DNA of 42,351 bases, taken from JANNXY01 sp031409775. Its GTDB lineage: Bacteria; Patescibacteriota; Minisyncoccia; Phycocordibacterales; CAIZIN01. The notes under the pieces are model-generated. The model had not been told where the DNA came from. It did no database searches and was given only the letters and a program-made list of their open reading frames with translations. Positions 21,319 to 31,458 of this stretch are shown in pieces; within the stretch, counting starts at the first letter, position 1; every line of letters begins with the position of its first letter. The stretch is from positions 1-42,351 of the forward strand of contig JANNXY010000019.1 of the NCBI GenBank assembly GCA_031409775.1. The letters run 5' to 3'. Both the position numbers and the translations under genes were made by a program.

Positions 21319-22854
21319 CTAGTCTACCAAATACTTTTTGATACTATCGAATCCGGCACGAACCTTTTTACCTTTGTTCAGTTTACATTTAGGATCGAAT
21401 AGGTCCTTTACTTGGACAAAAATTCCATAGATTCTATCACCATAAAACTCCTTTACAAACGGACTTCTGATTATGCCGTCGCTATGATCTGCGCTTATGT
21501 TGCCATGTAGAGACTCGATCAGGATGAACACTTCCCTGCTTAGGTTTATAATTTCACTAGAGACTTCTTCCTTAGATCTCTGGAAATCTATAACTGGGAC
21601 TATACGCAATGAACCTTCGCCAATATGGCCATGGAATCCGTATTTGATCCCATAACTCTCTAGTATAGTTATGAGTGCGGGAATAAATTTGTCGAATTCT
21701 GATATGGGTACTATGACGTCCTCTATACACGGTACTGCATGGTGACCTGCTATGTTGCAGTCACGCATGATAGCGAAGCTGTGTCTGCGTACGTTCCAGA
21801 TGGCTTGGTAGATGAGTTTGTCCCCCACTGTTTCTACACGAATACCTGACTGGACAAGGATTGAACATAGGTCTAGAGCTCGAGCCTCTGTGAGCTCCTC
21901 AGTCTCTTCGCTTAGCTCTACTAGTACAACCAGACCTACGTTTCCTCCAGCAAAGAACCTGTCGCAGAAAGCTGTATCTATTGGCATTTGGGATTTGGCA
22001 TAGGTAAAGGTATTGATGTCGAATGTTTCTACTGCCTCTGGATTATACCTAGTGACTGTCTTCAGGATAAACGGCAGCTCAGATATCGCATCGATAGATA
22101 TGACGACAAGCTTTAAATGCTTTGGGATCGGAACGAGCTTGAGCAATGCTCTGGTTGCGATACCCAGTGTTCCCTGTGCACCGACGAAAAGTGGTGTGAG
22201 ATCCGAACCATCGAACTTCTCTAGTCGATAACCAGAAGCGGACTTCCTAACATTACCAATTCTTTCAACCAGCTCCTCCCCTGCTTTCTGCCGTAGCTTT
22301 ATAAGCTCGTGCTTGAGACTTGCCTGACGTATCATAGATCCCATAGACTCACCTGTGCTCTCCATAGCGCCAGTTCGGATAATTGTTCCATCAGCAAGCA
22401 CTACTTCTAATCCAAGTATATTGTCTATAGTGGCGCCTAGTCGGATGCTCTTTTCGCCAGAAGCGTTGTTGCCTATAACACCACCTACACCACAGATATC
22501 TCTAGACGACGGATACGGTGCGAACATGAGCTCGAACTCTGCAGCTTGATCTAGAACCGATTTGAGCATCGCGCCGCATTCGACTTCGGCAATCATTTTC
22601 TCTGGGTCAATTTTTATTGCATTCATATACTTGGACATATTGAATACCATACCATCAGTGAGTGATCCTCCGCTCATACATGTTCCACCTACTCTAACTG
22701 TGAAAGTTTCTTCTGGGTGCTCAGCAAGTATTGATTGAATATCCAATGCTGATTTGGGATAACATACAGCACGAGGTACTATTTGGAAAACACTTACATC
22801 ACGAGAATGTTCATTTAGAGTTGTTTCATCTGTTAGTAGTTCAGGTTTGCTCAT
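21319..22854 (-). CDS. FAD-linked oxidase, GlcD/D-lactate dehydrogenase type
   Basis: The product has 511 residues from ATG 22854; an in-frame GTG at 22896 would overlap the giant gene. The FAD-binding domain (PCMH type) shows TVRVGGTCMSGGSLTDGMVF, then PSSRDICGVGGVIGNNASGE and GSDLTPLFVGAQGTLGIATR. The C-terminal FAD-oxidase domain has KYGFHGHIGEGSLRIVPVID and a GNISADHSDGI site. It oxidises a 2-hydroxy acid such as D-lactate or glycolate with FAD. No iron-sulfur partner (GlcF type) is adjacent. It starts 4 nt after the giant surface-protein gene and probably shares its transcript. Confidence 0.85.
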   Translation of the reverse strand: MSKPELLTDETTLNEHSRDVSVFQIVPRAVCYPKSALDIQSILAEHPEETFTVRVGGTCMSGGSLTDGMVFNMSKYMNAIKIDPEKMIAEVECGAMLKSVLDQAAEFELMFAPYPSSRDICGVGGVIGNNASGEKSIRLGATIDNILGLEVVLADGTIIRTGAMESTGESMGSMIRQASLKHELIKLRQKAGEELVERIGNVRKSASGYRLEKFDGSDLTPLFVGAQGTLGIATRALLKLVPIPKHLKLVVISIDAISELPFILKTVTRYNPEAVETFDINTFTYAKSQMPIDTAFCDRFFAGGNVGLVVLVELSEETEELTEARALDLCSILVQSGIRVETVGDKLIYQAIWNVRRHSFAIMRDCNIAGHHAVPCIEDVIVPISEFDKFIPALITILESYGIKYGFHGHIGEGSLRIVPVIDFQRSKEEVSSEIINLSREVFILIESLHGNISADHSDGIIRSPFVKEFYGDRIYGIFVQVKDLFDPKCKLNKGKKVRAGFDSIKKYLVD

Positions 22855-22858
22855 GAAA

Positions 22859-25800
22859 TTATTGGAATCTAACTCCATTATCAAGCTCGATTTCACCTTC
22901 TGGACAATTCATTAGTTTATTTGCAGTGGCTTTGGTTGTCTTGTACCACCAGCCAGTAGCATTTGTCAGCCCCCATGGTTTTAATACCACCTCTTTGTAA
23001 GTATTTTGGAAATCGTAAATACCTTTTAGAGTTTCATTTCCAAATGTTTTGTCTAGAGGAATGCCATTTGTAGGATATCCAGAAGTTGGAGAGAAAATTA
23101 TATTTATAAAATCCTGAATCTTTACTATGTCTAGGGAAGTATCTCCCTTCTTTTGATATGAATTAAAGTATGGGCAGCCTTTCTGTGTTGAGCACATCAT
23201 GATGTTGATCTTGGCTGTAGTGGTGCGCCCCACTACACCTGACGGCGAGACTAGGCCCCAAGGAGCCAAAATCTGATCCGCATATTTAAATTGGAATCTA
23301 TTGATAGCTTCTATATCATCTGGATCGTAAGTGCCATCAAGAGAAAGTTTTTCACCTTCAAATTCATTCAGAAACTGCTGAAGCTTCTTGACCTCCTCTG
23401 GATTATTTTCTCTGCCAGAAACAATATATGAACGCATGTACCTAGTGCAGACATAGTCAGAGAACTCTGGTGGGACATTGGGTTCACCGCCACCGATCAG
23501 ATCTAATGCACCAGAAGGTTTAGGCCTAGGTATCACCGGGTCAGGGGCTATAGGTATCGCTACTATAGGCTTCCTAGTTCTCGATGTACCACTGGATCTC
23601 CTCCTTGTTGTTTCTTCTTCTACCATAGATACAAATATAGCCGGCCCTGACGGGTCATAAATAAATGTATTGGCTAGCAGATCCTCATCTGTGTTGGTAT
23701 TGCCGTCTGTAACTACAAATGCAATAGTAGTGACATCTGTGCCCCCAACTGTTGATGTGCCGTATACCGGTGTAACTATCGACGTAAGGTCAGTATAGCT
23801 ACCTGTCGTTGTGCTGTATTTCTTGTATAGAGTCCAAGTAGTAGTGTCATAAACTTCCGTGAAGTAGAATTTCACCGTTGCACTGTCTCCTGGTAATGGA
23901 CATTGCAGAAGGAAGTTAGCAAGTCCGACTGGATATGATGCATTACTGTCCTGGCTTGTGTTCGAGGACTCGTCTGCGAAGCTTACAGACCGAATAAATG
24001 AGCACGCACCCGATGCCTCGAGAGTTGTTCGCGCACCTGTAACAGGATTGGTATTCCCTAGAACTTGATTCTGAATCCTGTCTAATGTTCCGTCACCATT
24101 TGCATCTCCACCATTGAACCCTGCATCTTCGAAAGCATTGGTTACTCCGTCATTATCCAAATCATCATCGTTATCATCTGCAATATTTACAGTAGCAGAA
24201 AGTGGTGCAGAAATCGGAATATCTACATTATCCGTTGCATTTAAAGTAATAATAACTGTCTCTCCTCCTTCAATAACAAGATCGTCAATTACATCAACTA
24301 AAATTGTTGTCGAAGTTGCATTTGCAAGAATTGTAGTCGTACCCGAAATAGTTTGATAATCAGTGCCCCCTATTGCTGTACCAGAAATAGTGTAGCCGAC
24401 ATCAATTGGGGTGGAAGTAGCATTTGAAACAAGCAAAGTAAACACTCCGTCAGTCGATGGCTCTGCGGCCTGAGTAGTTGCAGAAATGGAAACTGATGCT
24501 GATTCATCATCAACGATCACAGCAGTTGCTGAGGTTGTTGCAGAAAGGAGAACTGCCGGGTCGATGCTCGTTACTCCCGTGAGAGTTAGAATTATATCTT
24601 CGGAGCTCTCTAGAACTAAATCGTCAATAACATCTATAAAAAGTATTGTTAAAGTAGCATTTGCAGGAAGCGTTATCGTCCCAGAAATTGTCTGGTAGTC
24701 GGTGCCGCTTGTAGCGCTTCCTCCGATACTGTAACTAATATCCACAGATGAAGTCGAGACAAGTCCGGTAGAGAAAATGAATGATCCATCTGTCCCAGGC
24801 TCTGCGGCATTGGAACCCAATCTAATGCTAATTTCTTTGGGCGGTACATCATTATCTGCAATACTAACTGTAGAAGATGATAAGCTGGCATTAATAGAAA
24901 TTAGAGAATTGCTTATGCCTGTGAGAGTTATAATTACTGTTTCAGTGCCTTCTACTAATACGTCATCAATAATATCAATGAGAATTGTGGTGGAAGTTGC
25001 ATTTGCAGGAATAGTGGTTGTAGCAGAAATGGTCTGGTAATCTGTGCCATTTGTTCCAGACCCTGTGATTGTATAACCTACATCTGTTGTGGTTGAAGTT
25101 GAAGAAGAAATAGACAAAGTAAATTCCCCATCAGTCGATGGCTCGGATGCATTTGGGATACTTGTAGCTATAGAAACTTTATCGCTGTCATCATCGAGAA
25201 CTAAAATACTCGATGAGCTCGCCGTACTTGAAGCAATAAACACTCCGTAGTTAGTGCCTGTAATTGTAAGTGTAAGTGATTCGGATCCTTCTACCAAAAC
25301 ATCGTCTATCGGAGAGATCGTGATTACTCGGGTTGTTGTCCCCACTCCTATAGTTGTCGTGCCTGAAATTGTGGAATAGTCAGTTCCATTTACTGCCGAT
25401 CCGCTAATTGAATAACCGACATCCATAGTGGTTGTGGATGTTGTAGAAAGTGTAAGTAAGAAATATCCAGGCAAAGCTGGCTCCGATGCATTAGAAATAG
25501 ATGAGATAGAAACATCTTCGAAATCAAATTCATCGTCGATGATAGTTGCTGTGTCTGTCGAAGTTGCAGCAGAAATAGAGGTTGAAGCGTTATCGACAGC
25601 TATCAAAGTTAAAATTATTGTTTCTGATCCCTCAAGCAAAATATCATCAAGCACATCGATACTTATAATAGAAGTTGAAGCATTGTTTAGCATTGTTGTA
25701 GTACCAGAAAGCGCGGTGAAGTCTCCTGAAGTAGAGCTTGCTGTACCACTCACAATGTATCCAACATTTATCGCAGAGCCAGTAATGTTTGTAGTATTCA

Positions 25801-28800
25801 GTGACACTGTAAATGTTACATCATCTGTCCCAGGCTCGCTTCCAGAATTATCAGTTGCGCTTATTGAAACTATATACGAATCATCGTCAGCAATGGTTAC
25901 TGTAGTAGTGCTAGCTGTAGAACTTGCAACTATATATGGAATATTTGTACCAGTTACTGTAAATAAAATATTTTCCTGTCCTTCGATCAACAAATCATCA
26001 ATCACATCTATGGCCAAACTAGCGGTAGTTGTGCCAGAGGCCATGGTAGTTGTACCGGAGATAGTAGTATAGTCAGTGCCGTTTGTGGCGGAGCCTGTGA
26101 CTGTATATCCGATGTCGATAGTCGATGTCGAAGTAGTGCTTAGTGTGAAAAGAATCAATCCGTCCGTACTAGGTTCAGAGGCATTGGTAACTGTAGAAAT
26201 GGAAATATGTGGATTATTAACAACATCGTCGTCGGTGATAGTGTATAGATCAAATGATTCAATTGTTCCGTTATTGCTAGCATCGCCCAAAATAATGCCT
26301 GAAGGATTCTGTAATGTGAATGTGATTGTTTCATTGCCTTCAATCAGCAGGTCTTGGACTAGAGTTGGTACAGTGATTGTTATAGCAGTGCTTGTGGTCC
26401 CATCATAAGTGCCTGCAGGTATTGTTATAAGGATAGGGTCAGCTGAAGTATAGTCAACTCCGAAAGTCGCCGTACCACCACCATTTATATCCGCTTCTAC
26501 GGTAGCAGAAGAAACCAGTGTCCCGTTTACAAGTAAAACTGGAAAATTGTTGGCCACCGACTCATCAGTGGAAGTGCCGTATATAGAAGACAGTTCAGCG
26601 ACAATTCCGAACCAAGCAAGAGTATTACCACCGTCTATCGAATTTGCTGGATTAATCGGAGTATTGAGCGCTGATGAACTATCAGCAACATAGTTATCTG
26701 TAATATCTAGAAAATCTCCAGAAAAAGTTGATGTCCCTGTAAAGCTAAAACTAGTTGCTGTGCCAGGCGCGCTCGACACAATATTTACTCTGTCATCAGT
26801 ATCAAATCCATCGAGTGTCAGAGTTCCAATGATAGTGTAAGTATTAGATGAAGATAATGTGAGAATAGAATCAGCGTTATTAAGACCTGTGTCTAGAAAG
26901 GTTAAATTATTGAAAGTAATAATTGATCCACCAAAAGTATGATTGGTATCTGAAGTTAGAACAACGCTACCCCCATTTGCATTGAAAACACCGCCACTGG
27001 AAGTAGTAGTTAAGTTGCCTCCCAAAGTTAGAGTGCTTGTTGGAGCATAAAACGGACCTCCCGATGACGAAGTAAAGTTTCCATTTATTGTCATTGTTCC
27101 GCTAGAACCATTAAAAGTGGAACCTGTACCTGATTTTGAAAAGTTTGTGCCTATAATGATTGGTCCAGAACTCGCATTGAATGTTGACATAGATGGACTG
27201 GTTCCGGTTTGAGAAAAAGTTGTGCCTACTGACGTTGTACCTGAACCAGCATTAAATACACTCGGATTCCCTGCACCGGCAGTAGCTCCGAGAGTGAATG
27301 ATGTGCCGATGGTGATGTTAGATGCACTTGCATTAAAAATGTTTGGGCCAAGGGACTGCGTGTATGTCCCACTCGTAGTGAAATTAAACGAATTTGTGTT
27401 AACAACACCTTTTTGCAAAGCAAAATTGCTAGCAATATTTGTCGTGGAAGATAATTCAAATACATCATTTGTATCGGTCGAGATAACAGAAAGAGTAAAG
27501 TAATCTGTAACTCCAAAATCTTTAATAATAAATGTATCTGTCGCAGCATCCCCATCACCGACATAAGTCCAGGTTCCAGAATCAAAATCTTGAGTAAGTG
27601 CAGTACTTTCATTCCCCCGGAGAGTGAGTATTCCATTATTACTAAAAGCGCCACTGACTGTAAGATTATTTCCATTTAAATCAAAATTATTTGTTCCAGC
27701 AGATGTCGTAAGATTTGTCACATTAACAGGATTAGAAGAAGTAGCCACACGAACTCCAAGAGTAGAACCGCTAGAGTTACTGATAACGAGACTTGATCCT
27801 ATCGCATCATCTCCTTGATTATAATAATCCAAAGTCGAACCGTTAAAAGTTAATGTGCCAGTGTGTGTAAATGTTCCAGCATTATCGACATCGAAATCAC
27901 CTCGAATAACGATACTACTCGTCGCAGCATCCAAATTACCGTTAACATCCAGACCTCCGTTTCCCGCTGCTGTAGTTCCAATATTGATGGGTCCGCTTGG
28001 TGTGAAAGTGTCTCCAGCCCAAACCAAAAGCTCTTTGTTGTTGGCAACTGTGAGTGTTGTCGTTAAACCGTTTGTATAAATTGAAGTGATATCAGCATCA
28101 GCATCATGAGCTGTGTCCAAATCAGTATTTGAAAGTGGTGTGCCATTTTCTGTTCGCACTATGAGTCTGTCTTGGTAAATATTATATCCGGTAAGAGTAG
28201 AACCATCAAATCTCGATACAGTTACCCCATCTTCTGTTGCTCCATCAATATGAAAAGTAAGTACGGCTCCATTACTAGGAGGAATACGCCCCATGACAAA
28301 GTGTCCGTTTGAGTCTGTAATTGCTGTAGAAGCACTGAGTCCGTTTACTAGCATTCTCACCGTCTTACCTGCTCCGATATTGGTTACTCCCTCATTAACA
28401 TATACTGTTCCTTCGAAATTGTTAGTTTCTGATGCAATCGTAAACAGTCCAGTGCCAATATTTTTCTCAATCGTCCATATATTGTCTCCAGCAACAAGAT
28501 CTCCCCCTGTGGCTCCATCGTCATACATTTGAATGGAAGTTTCGTCAGCAAGAGAGCTATCACCATCGGTGTCATTAATAAAGTAATATACACTACTTGT
28601 GGCAACAGGCACGTCAAACTGTGAGTCGTTCATATCAAAAGCAAATGTGGTTGTGCCAACTTCACCAGTCTCTCTTGCTCTCCACTTTCTGTTTAGAATA
28701 TATGCCCCAGCCGGAGCGCCAGTTGTTGTGAAGCTCGATACTATTGGCGAAGTATACGTTCCTGGATCATCTCGTCCAACAAAGAAATATTCCCCATCGC

Positions 28801-29860
28801 CCAGATCTGTCGGATCACTTATTCGGAGAATCGAAGTAGTATTTACTGACTTAGAAGATGTTTGGTTGAGATTACTCGCATCGTGTCTTCCAATTGCTGT
28901 AACATCACTATGATAAGAAAATTCTGTGCCTGCCGTAAAACCATTCCAGATTATCGCCCCTGTAGTATCGAGATAGTTGGTGTGCTGCACGAAATTTGTA
29001 TGACTTGACAATGTAAGTCCGTACTTTATTGCCAAATGACTCTCAATCTGTTGTCGCTCTGTAGCTGTTATTGTTCTGTTAAACACAAGTAGTTCTGCAA
29101 TATTAAAATCATATCTAGTACCGCTGGCTTCCGACCCAAGTATCACTCCACCTGTGACCGATGTTATATTTCCAGGCGTAGCACCTGAAACATTGGTGGC
29201 ACCTGTCATCACATTTACTTTGGTACCTGTTGTAAAGGTAGAAGAAAGCATAACGGGTGTGCTAAATGTGTTACTTCCAAAACTATCCCTCATGAAAGTG
29301 TAAGGATTGGTATAACCCGCAGAAGCAGTGTGATTAATAGCCAATCTAGGAGCGAAATTGTCAGCGATCTGAAGATTCCATTTGCTATTTGGATCTGCTG
29401 TGCTGTCGCGGATAACCATTGCCTCCTGACCACCAGTAGCAGAATAACCGTTATCAATTGAACCAACAAAAACCAAAGAATATGCACTGGTTGTGATGAT
29501 ATCACTAAGATTCACACCAGTCAGAGTGAACATGTCTCCGGTGTTGCTAGATGTGTTTGGTTTATCAAAAGCAATAAACGGGCTTCCGTTTATTGCATTA
29601 GTAATAAGTGTTGGTGTGTTACTTGCAGAATTAGCATGTCTGTTGTTTCCAGAAAGATCTTTCCAACATCCGAGTGTTTGGCCGTCGGTAGCGGCAGTTG
29701 TACATGCGCCGTTGGTAAAGGTGCTTGATGCAGCATTGAACCATAGCGTGAGCCCAGAAGAAACATTTCCTGGTCCTGCAGCATCAGCTGAGTGTGCAAA
29801 TAAAAACGAAATTACAAAAATGCAAATTATTTGTGCGAGATTTCTTTCGAATCTTTTCAT
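22859..29860 (-). CDS. Giant secreted surface protein with Calx-beta repeats and wall-binding tail
   Basis: The product has 2333 residues. A signal peptide (1-28, cut near HSADAAG) is followed by a lectin-like domain (SSGLTLWFNAASSTF, LGCWKDLSGNNRHAN; about 35-290), a Ser/Thr/Gly/Asn-rich beta-helix-like stretch (about 640-1080), seven Calx-beta-type repeats of about 114 residues (about 1090-1900, each with EP.TDG, NGTDY.TISGTTT and IDDLLIEG motifs), a calcium-type DNDDDLDNDGVTNAFEDAG, a domain like choice-of-anchor U (about 1945-2070), a basic hinge (RRRSSGTSRTRK) and two peptidoglycan-binding domains (about 2150-2220 and 2235-2315, EEVKKLQQFLNEFEG). It is likely a calcium-binding adhesin or stalk fixed to the wall. 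The promoter is leaderless (TGC-TAAAAT). Substrate or partner is unknown. Confidence 0.88.
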   Translation of the reverse strand: MKRFERNLAQIICIFVISFLFAHSADAAGPGNVSSGLTLWFNAASSTFTNGACTTAATDGQTLGCWKDLSGNNRHANSASNTPTLITNAINGSPFIAFDKPNTSSNTGDMFTLTGVNLSDIITTSAYSLVFVGSIDNGYSATGGQEAMVIRDSTADPNSKWNLQIADNFAPRLAINHTASAGYTNPYTFMRDSFGSNTFSTPVMLSSTFTTGTKVNVMTGATNVSGATPGNITSVTGGVILGSEASGTRYDFNIAELLVFNRTITATERQQIESHLAIKYGLTLSSHTNFVQHTNYLDTTGAIIWNGFTAGTEFSYHSDVTAIGRHDASNLNQTSSKSVNTTSILRISDPTDLGDGEYFFVGRDDPGTYTSPIVSSFTTTGAPAGAYILNRKWRARETGEVGTTTFAFDMNDSQFDVPVATSSVYYFINDTDGDSSLADETSIQMYDDGATGGDLVAGDNIWTIEKNIGTGLFTIASETNNFEGTVYVNEGVTNIGAGKTVRMLVNGLSASTAITDSNGHFVMGRIPPSNGAVLTFHIDGATEDGVTVSRFDGSTLTGYNIYQDRLIVRTENGTPLSNTDLDTAHDADADITSIYTNGLTTTLTVANNKELLVWAGDTFTPSGPINIGTTAAGNGGLDVNGNLDAATSSIVIRGDFDVDNAGTFTHTGTLTFNGSTLDYYNQGDDAIGSSLVISNSSGSTLGVRVATSSNPVNVTNLTTSAGTNNFDLNGNNLTVSGAFSNNGILTLRGNESTALTQDFDSGTWTYVGDGDAATDTFIIKDFGVTDYFTLSVISTDTNDVFELSSTTNIASNFALQKGVVNTNSFNFTTSGTYTQSLGPNIFNASASNITIGTSFTLGATAGAGNPSVFNAGSGTTSVGTTFSQTGTSPSMSTFNASSGPIIIGTNFSKSGTGSTFNGSSGTMTINGNFTSSSGGPFYAPTSTLTLGGNLTTTSSGGVFNANGGSVVLTSDTNHTFGGSIITFNNLTFLDTGLNNADSILTLSSSNTYTIIGTLTLDGFDTDDRVNIVSSAPGTATSFSFTGTSTFSGDFLDITDNYVADSSSALNTPINPANSIDGGNTLAWFGIVAELSSIYGTSTDESVANNFPVLLVNGTLVSSATVEADINGGGTATFGVDYTSADPILITIPAGTYDGTTSTAITITVPTLVQDLLIEGNETITFTLQNPSGIILGDASNNGTIESFDLYTITDDDVVNNPHISISTVTNASEPSTDGLILFTLSTTSTSTIDIGYTVTGSATNGTDYTTISGTTTMASGTTTASLAIDVIDDLLIEGQENILFTVTGTNIPYIVASSTASTTTVTIADDDSYIVSISATDNSGSEPGTDDVTFTVSLNTTNITGSAINVGYIVSGTASSTSGDFTALSGTTTMLNNASTSIISIDVLDDILLEGSETIILTLIAVDNASTSISAATSTDTATIIDDEFDFEDVSISSISNASEPALPGYFLLTLSTTSTTTMDVGYSISGSAVNGTDYSTISGTTTIGVGTTTRVITISPIDDVLVEGSESLTLTITGTNYGVFIASSTASSSSILVLDDDSDKVSIATSIPNASEPSTDGEFTLSISSSTSTTTDVGYTITGSGTNGTDYQTISATTTIPANATSTTILIDIIDDVLVEGTETVIITLTGISNSLISINASLSSSTVSIADNDVPPKEISIRLGSNAAEPGTDGSFIFSTGLVSTSSVDISYSIGGSATSGTDYQTISGTITLPANATLTILFIDVIDDLVLESSEDIILTLTGVTSIDPAVLLSATTSATAVIVDDESASVSISATTQAAEPSTDGVFTLLVSNATSTPIDVGYTISGTAIGGTDYQTISGTTTILANATSTTILVDVIDDLVIEGGETVIITLNATDNVDIPISAPLSATVNIADDNDDDLDNDGVTNAFEDAGFNGGDANGDGTLDRIQNQVLGNTNPVTGARTTLEASGACSFIRSVSFADESSNTSQDSNASYPVGLANFLLQCPLPGDSATVKFYFTEVYDTTTWTLYKKYSTTTGSYTDLTSIVTPVYGTSTVGGTDVTTIAFVVTDGNTNTDEDLLANTFIYDPSGPAIFVSMVEEETTRRRSSGTSRTRKPIVAIPIAPDPVIPRPKPSGALDLIGGGEPNVPPEFSDYVCTRYMRSYIVSGRENNPEEVKKLQQFLNEFEGEKLSLDGTYDPDDIEAINRFQFKYADQILAPWGLVSPSGVVGRTTTAKINIMMCSTQKGCPYFNSYQKKGDTSLDIVKIQDFINIIFSPTSGYPTNGIPLDKTFGNETLKGIYDFQNTYKEVVLKPWGLTNATGWWYKTTKATANKLMNCPEGEIELDNGVRFQ
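24150..26600 (-). repeat. Tandem Calx-beta repeat region within the surface gene
   Basis: Seven degenerate coding repeats have a period of about 340-350 bp. The start of each of the last six is marked by an EP.TDG-type segment (near 26185, 25835, 25485, 25140, 24800 and 24450). The upstream-most copy is the most diverged. Repeat units encode beta-sandwich domains that bind calcium in related proteins. Confidence 0.75.
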
Positions 29861-29866
29861 CTAGCA

Positions 29867-29875
29867 ATTTTAGCA
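29867..29875 (-). promoter_or_regulatory. Extended -10 promoter, leaderless surface-protein transcript
   Basis: On the minus strand TGC-TAAAAT ends 6 nt before ATG 29860. Confidence 0.65.
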
Positions 29876-29901
29876 CTCAAGATACGTATAGTAAACAAGA
29901 T

Positions 29902-30744
29902 TTACCAACAAATCTCTGGCTTTTCGCTTAATCTGCTTTGCAGATATTTATTGACTTCTACATAGCCTCCGATCTGGTCCACAAGCCCCAGCTCTATAGC
30001 ACGCTCACCGAGTACAGATGATCCGTCGCCAATAGATTTCACTTCAGCAACATCTAGCTTGCGGTTGCGTGCAATATCACGAACGAAGTTTTCAAATATT
30101 ATATTTACGTCGCGGAGGATGAGTTTCTTCTCGTCATCTGTTATAGGCTTATCTGGGTTGCCGGTGTCTTTGAACTTGCCGCTATTTAGCTCGATGTATT
30201 GGGTGTCTTTCTCCATCTTCTCTAGGTATGATGCAGTTATACCTATGGATCCTACATTGGAGTTGCGCGAGGCAAATATCCTGTCTGCACTACTTATTGC
30301 CCAATATGCTGCTGATAGCCCCGACTGTCTGATCATAGCAACCACAGGCTTCCCAGAATTCTCTATCGCAACAGATATCTCCTCTCCAGCCACTGGGAGA
30401 CCGCCATTTGAGTCTACTTCTATCAGAATAGCCGATATAGAATCATCATTATTTGCCTCGGCGATCATAGTGACTACATCGTCGCTAGCCACTAGATCTT
30501 CGTACTCAGAATAGCTCTGTTCACCATCATAGCTTGTATATGTTGGGTTATAGGTATATATGCCTCCATGGAGTTTGATGCCTTGGATGTTACAAGACAA
30601 GTATTCATCTTCAAATATTTCTGGGTTGGCTATTAGTACTGTAGCAGTCACACAAATAATTCCAATTATTCCCACTATAACAAGTCCACATATTATAGCG
30701 ATGACCTTGAACGCGGTAGTTTTAAAGAAGCTTGTTTCAGTCAT
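29902..30744 (-). CDS. sppA: Signal peptide peptidase SppA (S49)
   Basis: The product has 280 residues with one N-terminal membrane helix (about 13-38) and a single S49 domain. The catalytic pair is Ser 144 in RQSGLSAAYWAISSADRIFA (LSAAY replaces the usual ASGGY) and Lys 192 in SGKFKDTGNP, 48 residues apart as in short SppA enzymes. It cleaves leftover signal peptides within or outside the membrane. It starts 3 nt after the coiled-coil gene, so the two are co-transcribed. It sits directly upstream of the giant exported protein, which fits an export-linked role. Confidence 0.9.
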   Translation of the reverse strand: MTETSFFKTTAFKVIAIICGLVIVGIIGIICVTATVLIANPEIFEDEYLSCNIQGIKLHGGIYTYNPTYTSYDGEQSYSEYEDLVASDDVVTMIAEANNDDSISAILIEVDSNGGLPVAGEEISVAIENSGKPVVAMIRQSGLSAAYWAISSADRIFASRNSNVGSIGITASYLEKMEKDTQYIELNSGKFKDTGNPDKPITDDEKKLILRDVNIIFENFVRDIARNRKLDVAEVKSIGDGSSVLGERAIELGLVDQIGGYVEVNKYLQSRLSEKPEICW

Positions 30745-30747
30745 ATA

Positions 30748-31017
30748 TTATGCCGCCTGCTCCAGCACCGTAATCCTTTCTTCGTGATCAGATGTGACTT
30801 GGAGCATAGTTTGGGTCAATGAATCGATTTTTTCGCTATTTGATTTCATATCATCGCTTAAACCCCTTACCATATCGATAACCAGTCTCAAGTTAGACTT
30901 GTAATCTTCGGTTATGACAGCTACGCTCTGCACATTTTCTTTGACAAGATTACCAACCTCTGTGCGTAGCAAAGCATTTTCCTCCTTTATTATTTTCCTT
31001 AGGATTTCTTCGTTCAT
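30748..31017 (-). CDS. Small coiled-coil protein (89 aa)
   Basis: I do not recognise a family name. The protein is wholly helical with heptad-like hydrophobic spacing (LRKIIKEENALLRTEVGNLV at the start, then DDMKSNSEKIDSLTQTMLQV), without signal or membrane segment. It resembles small coiled-coil proteins of reduced genomes. It heads an operon with sppA. The predicted -10 (TGG-TATAAT on the minus strand) ends 6 nt before the ATG and overlaps the EVE stop region. Confidence 0.65.
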   Translation of the reverse strand: MNEEILRKIIKEENALLRTEVGNLVKENVQSVAVITEDYKSNLRLVIDMVRGLSDDMKSNSEKIDSLTQTMLQVTSDHEERITVLEQAA

Positions 31018-31023
31018 TTGGAC

Positions 31024-31032
31024 ATTATACCA
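31024..31032 (-). promoter_or_regulatory. Extended -10 promoter, leaderless coiled-coil/sppA transcript
   Basis: On the minus strand TGG-TATAAT ends 6 nt before ATG 31017. It sits inside the last codons of the EVE gene. Confidence 0.75.
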
Positions 31033-31420
31033 GACTTTCTATATGGGCAAAGTGCTTGACTGCTACAGGCATTATGGACAGTCTGCTGCCTGTACGGGTG
31101 ACTTCCATACCATCGAGTTTGGGATCGAGTTTGATATAAGCTAGAGTGATAGGCTCTGCAAATTTCTTTACAAATTTCATATCCACGGCGCTCCAGTTAT
31201 TATCTTCTACATATGGATCGCTCGCCACTTCGGCAATTCCGTAAATTCCGGTTACTGGACATGAAGAGTGGTAGAACAGGCATTTGTCTCCCCTTTTCAT
31301 AGTACGGATAAAGTTACGGGCTTGGTAATTCCTAATCCCTGTCCAAGCGGTTTTCTTGTCCTTCTTTAAGTCATCTATTGAGTAGCAACTTTCCTCACTT
31401 TTTATTAGCCAGTAGTTCAT
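31025..31420 (-). CDS. EVE domain protein
   Basis: The product has 131 residues and is one EVE (PUA-like) domain: NYWLIKSEESCYSIDDLKKD, TAWTGIRNYQARNFIRTMKR, GDKCLFYHSSCPVTGIYGIA and a C-terminal VTRTGSRLSIMPV. EVE/THYN1-type proteins bind modified bases in DNA or RNA, and some bacterial copies are found with restriction genes. None are visible here. Its promoter (TGA-TATAAT) predicts a 3-nt leader and is divergent from the flavoprotein gene 38 bp away. Confidence 0.92.
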   Translation of the reverse strand: MNYWLIKSEESCYSIDDLKKDKKTAWTGIRNYQARNFIRTMKRGDKCLFYHSSCPVTGIYGIAEVASDPYVEDNNWSAVDMKFVKKFAEPITLAYIKLDPKLDGMEVTRTGSRLSIMPVAVKHFAHIESLV

Positions 31421-31429
31421 TACTTAACT

Positions 31430-31452
31430 ATTATATCAGTTTCTGCTAGGAT
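31430..31452. promoter_or_regulatory. Divergent promoters of EVE and flavoprotein genes
   Basis: On the minus strand TATAAT (31435-31430, TGA in front) is 9 nt before ATG 31420. On the plus strand TGC-TAGGAT (31444-31452) ends 6 nt before ATG 31459. Confidence 0.7.
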
Positions 31453-31458
31453 TGCTCC

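Noticed and set aside
24150..26600. CRISPR or satellite DNA
   Set aside because: The repeats are about 340 bp, degenerate and in frame. They encode Calx-beta domains.
22859..29860. Plus-strand frames up to 214 codons inside the giant gene
   Set aside because: They are shadows of the low-complexity Ser/Thr-rich coding strand and have no domains.
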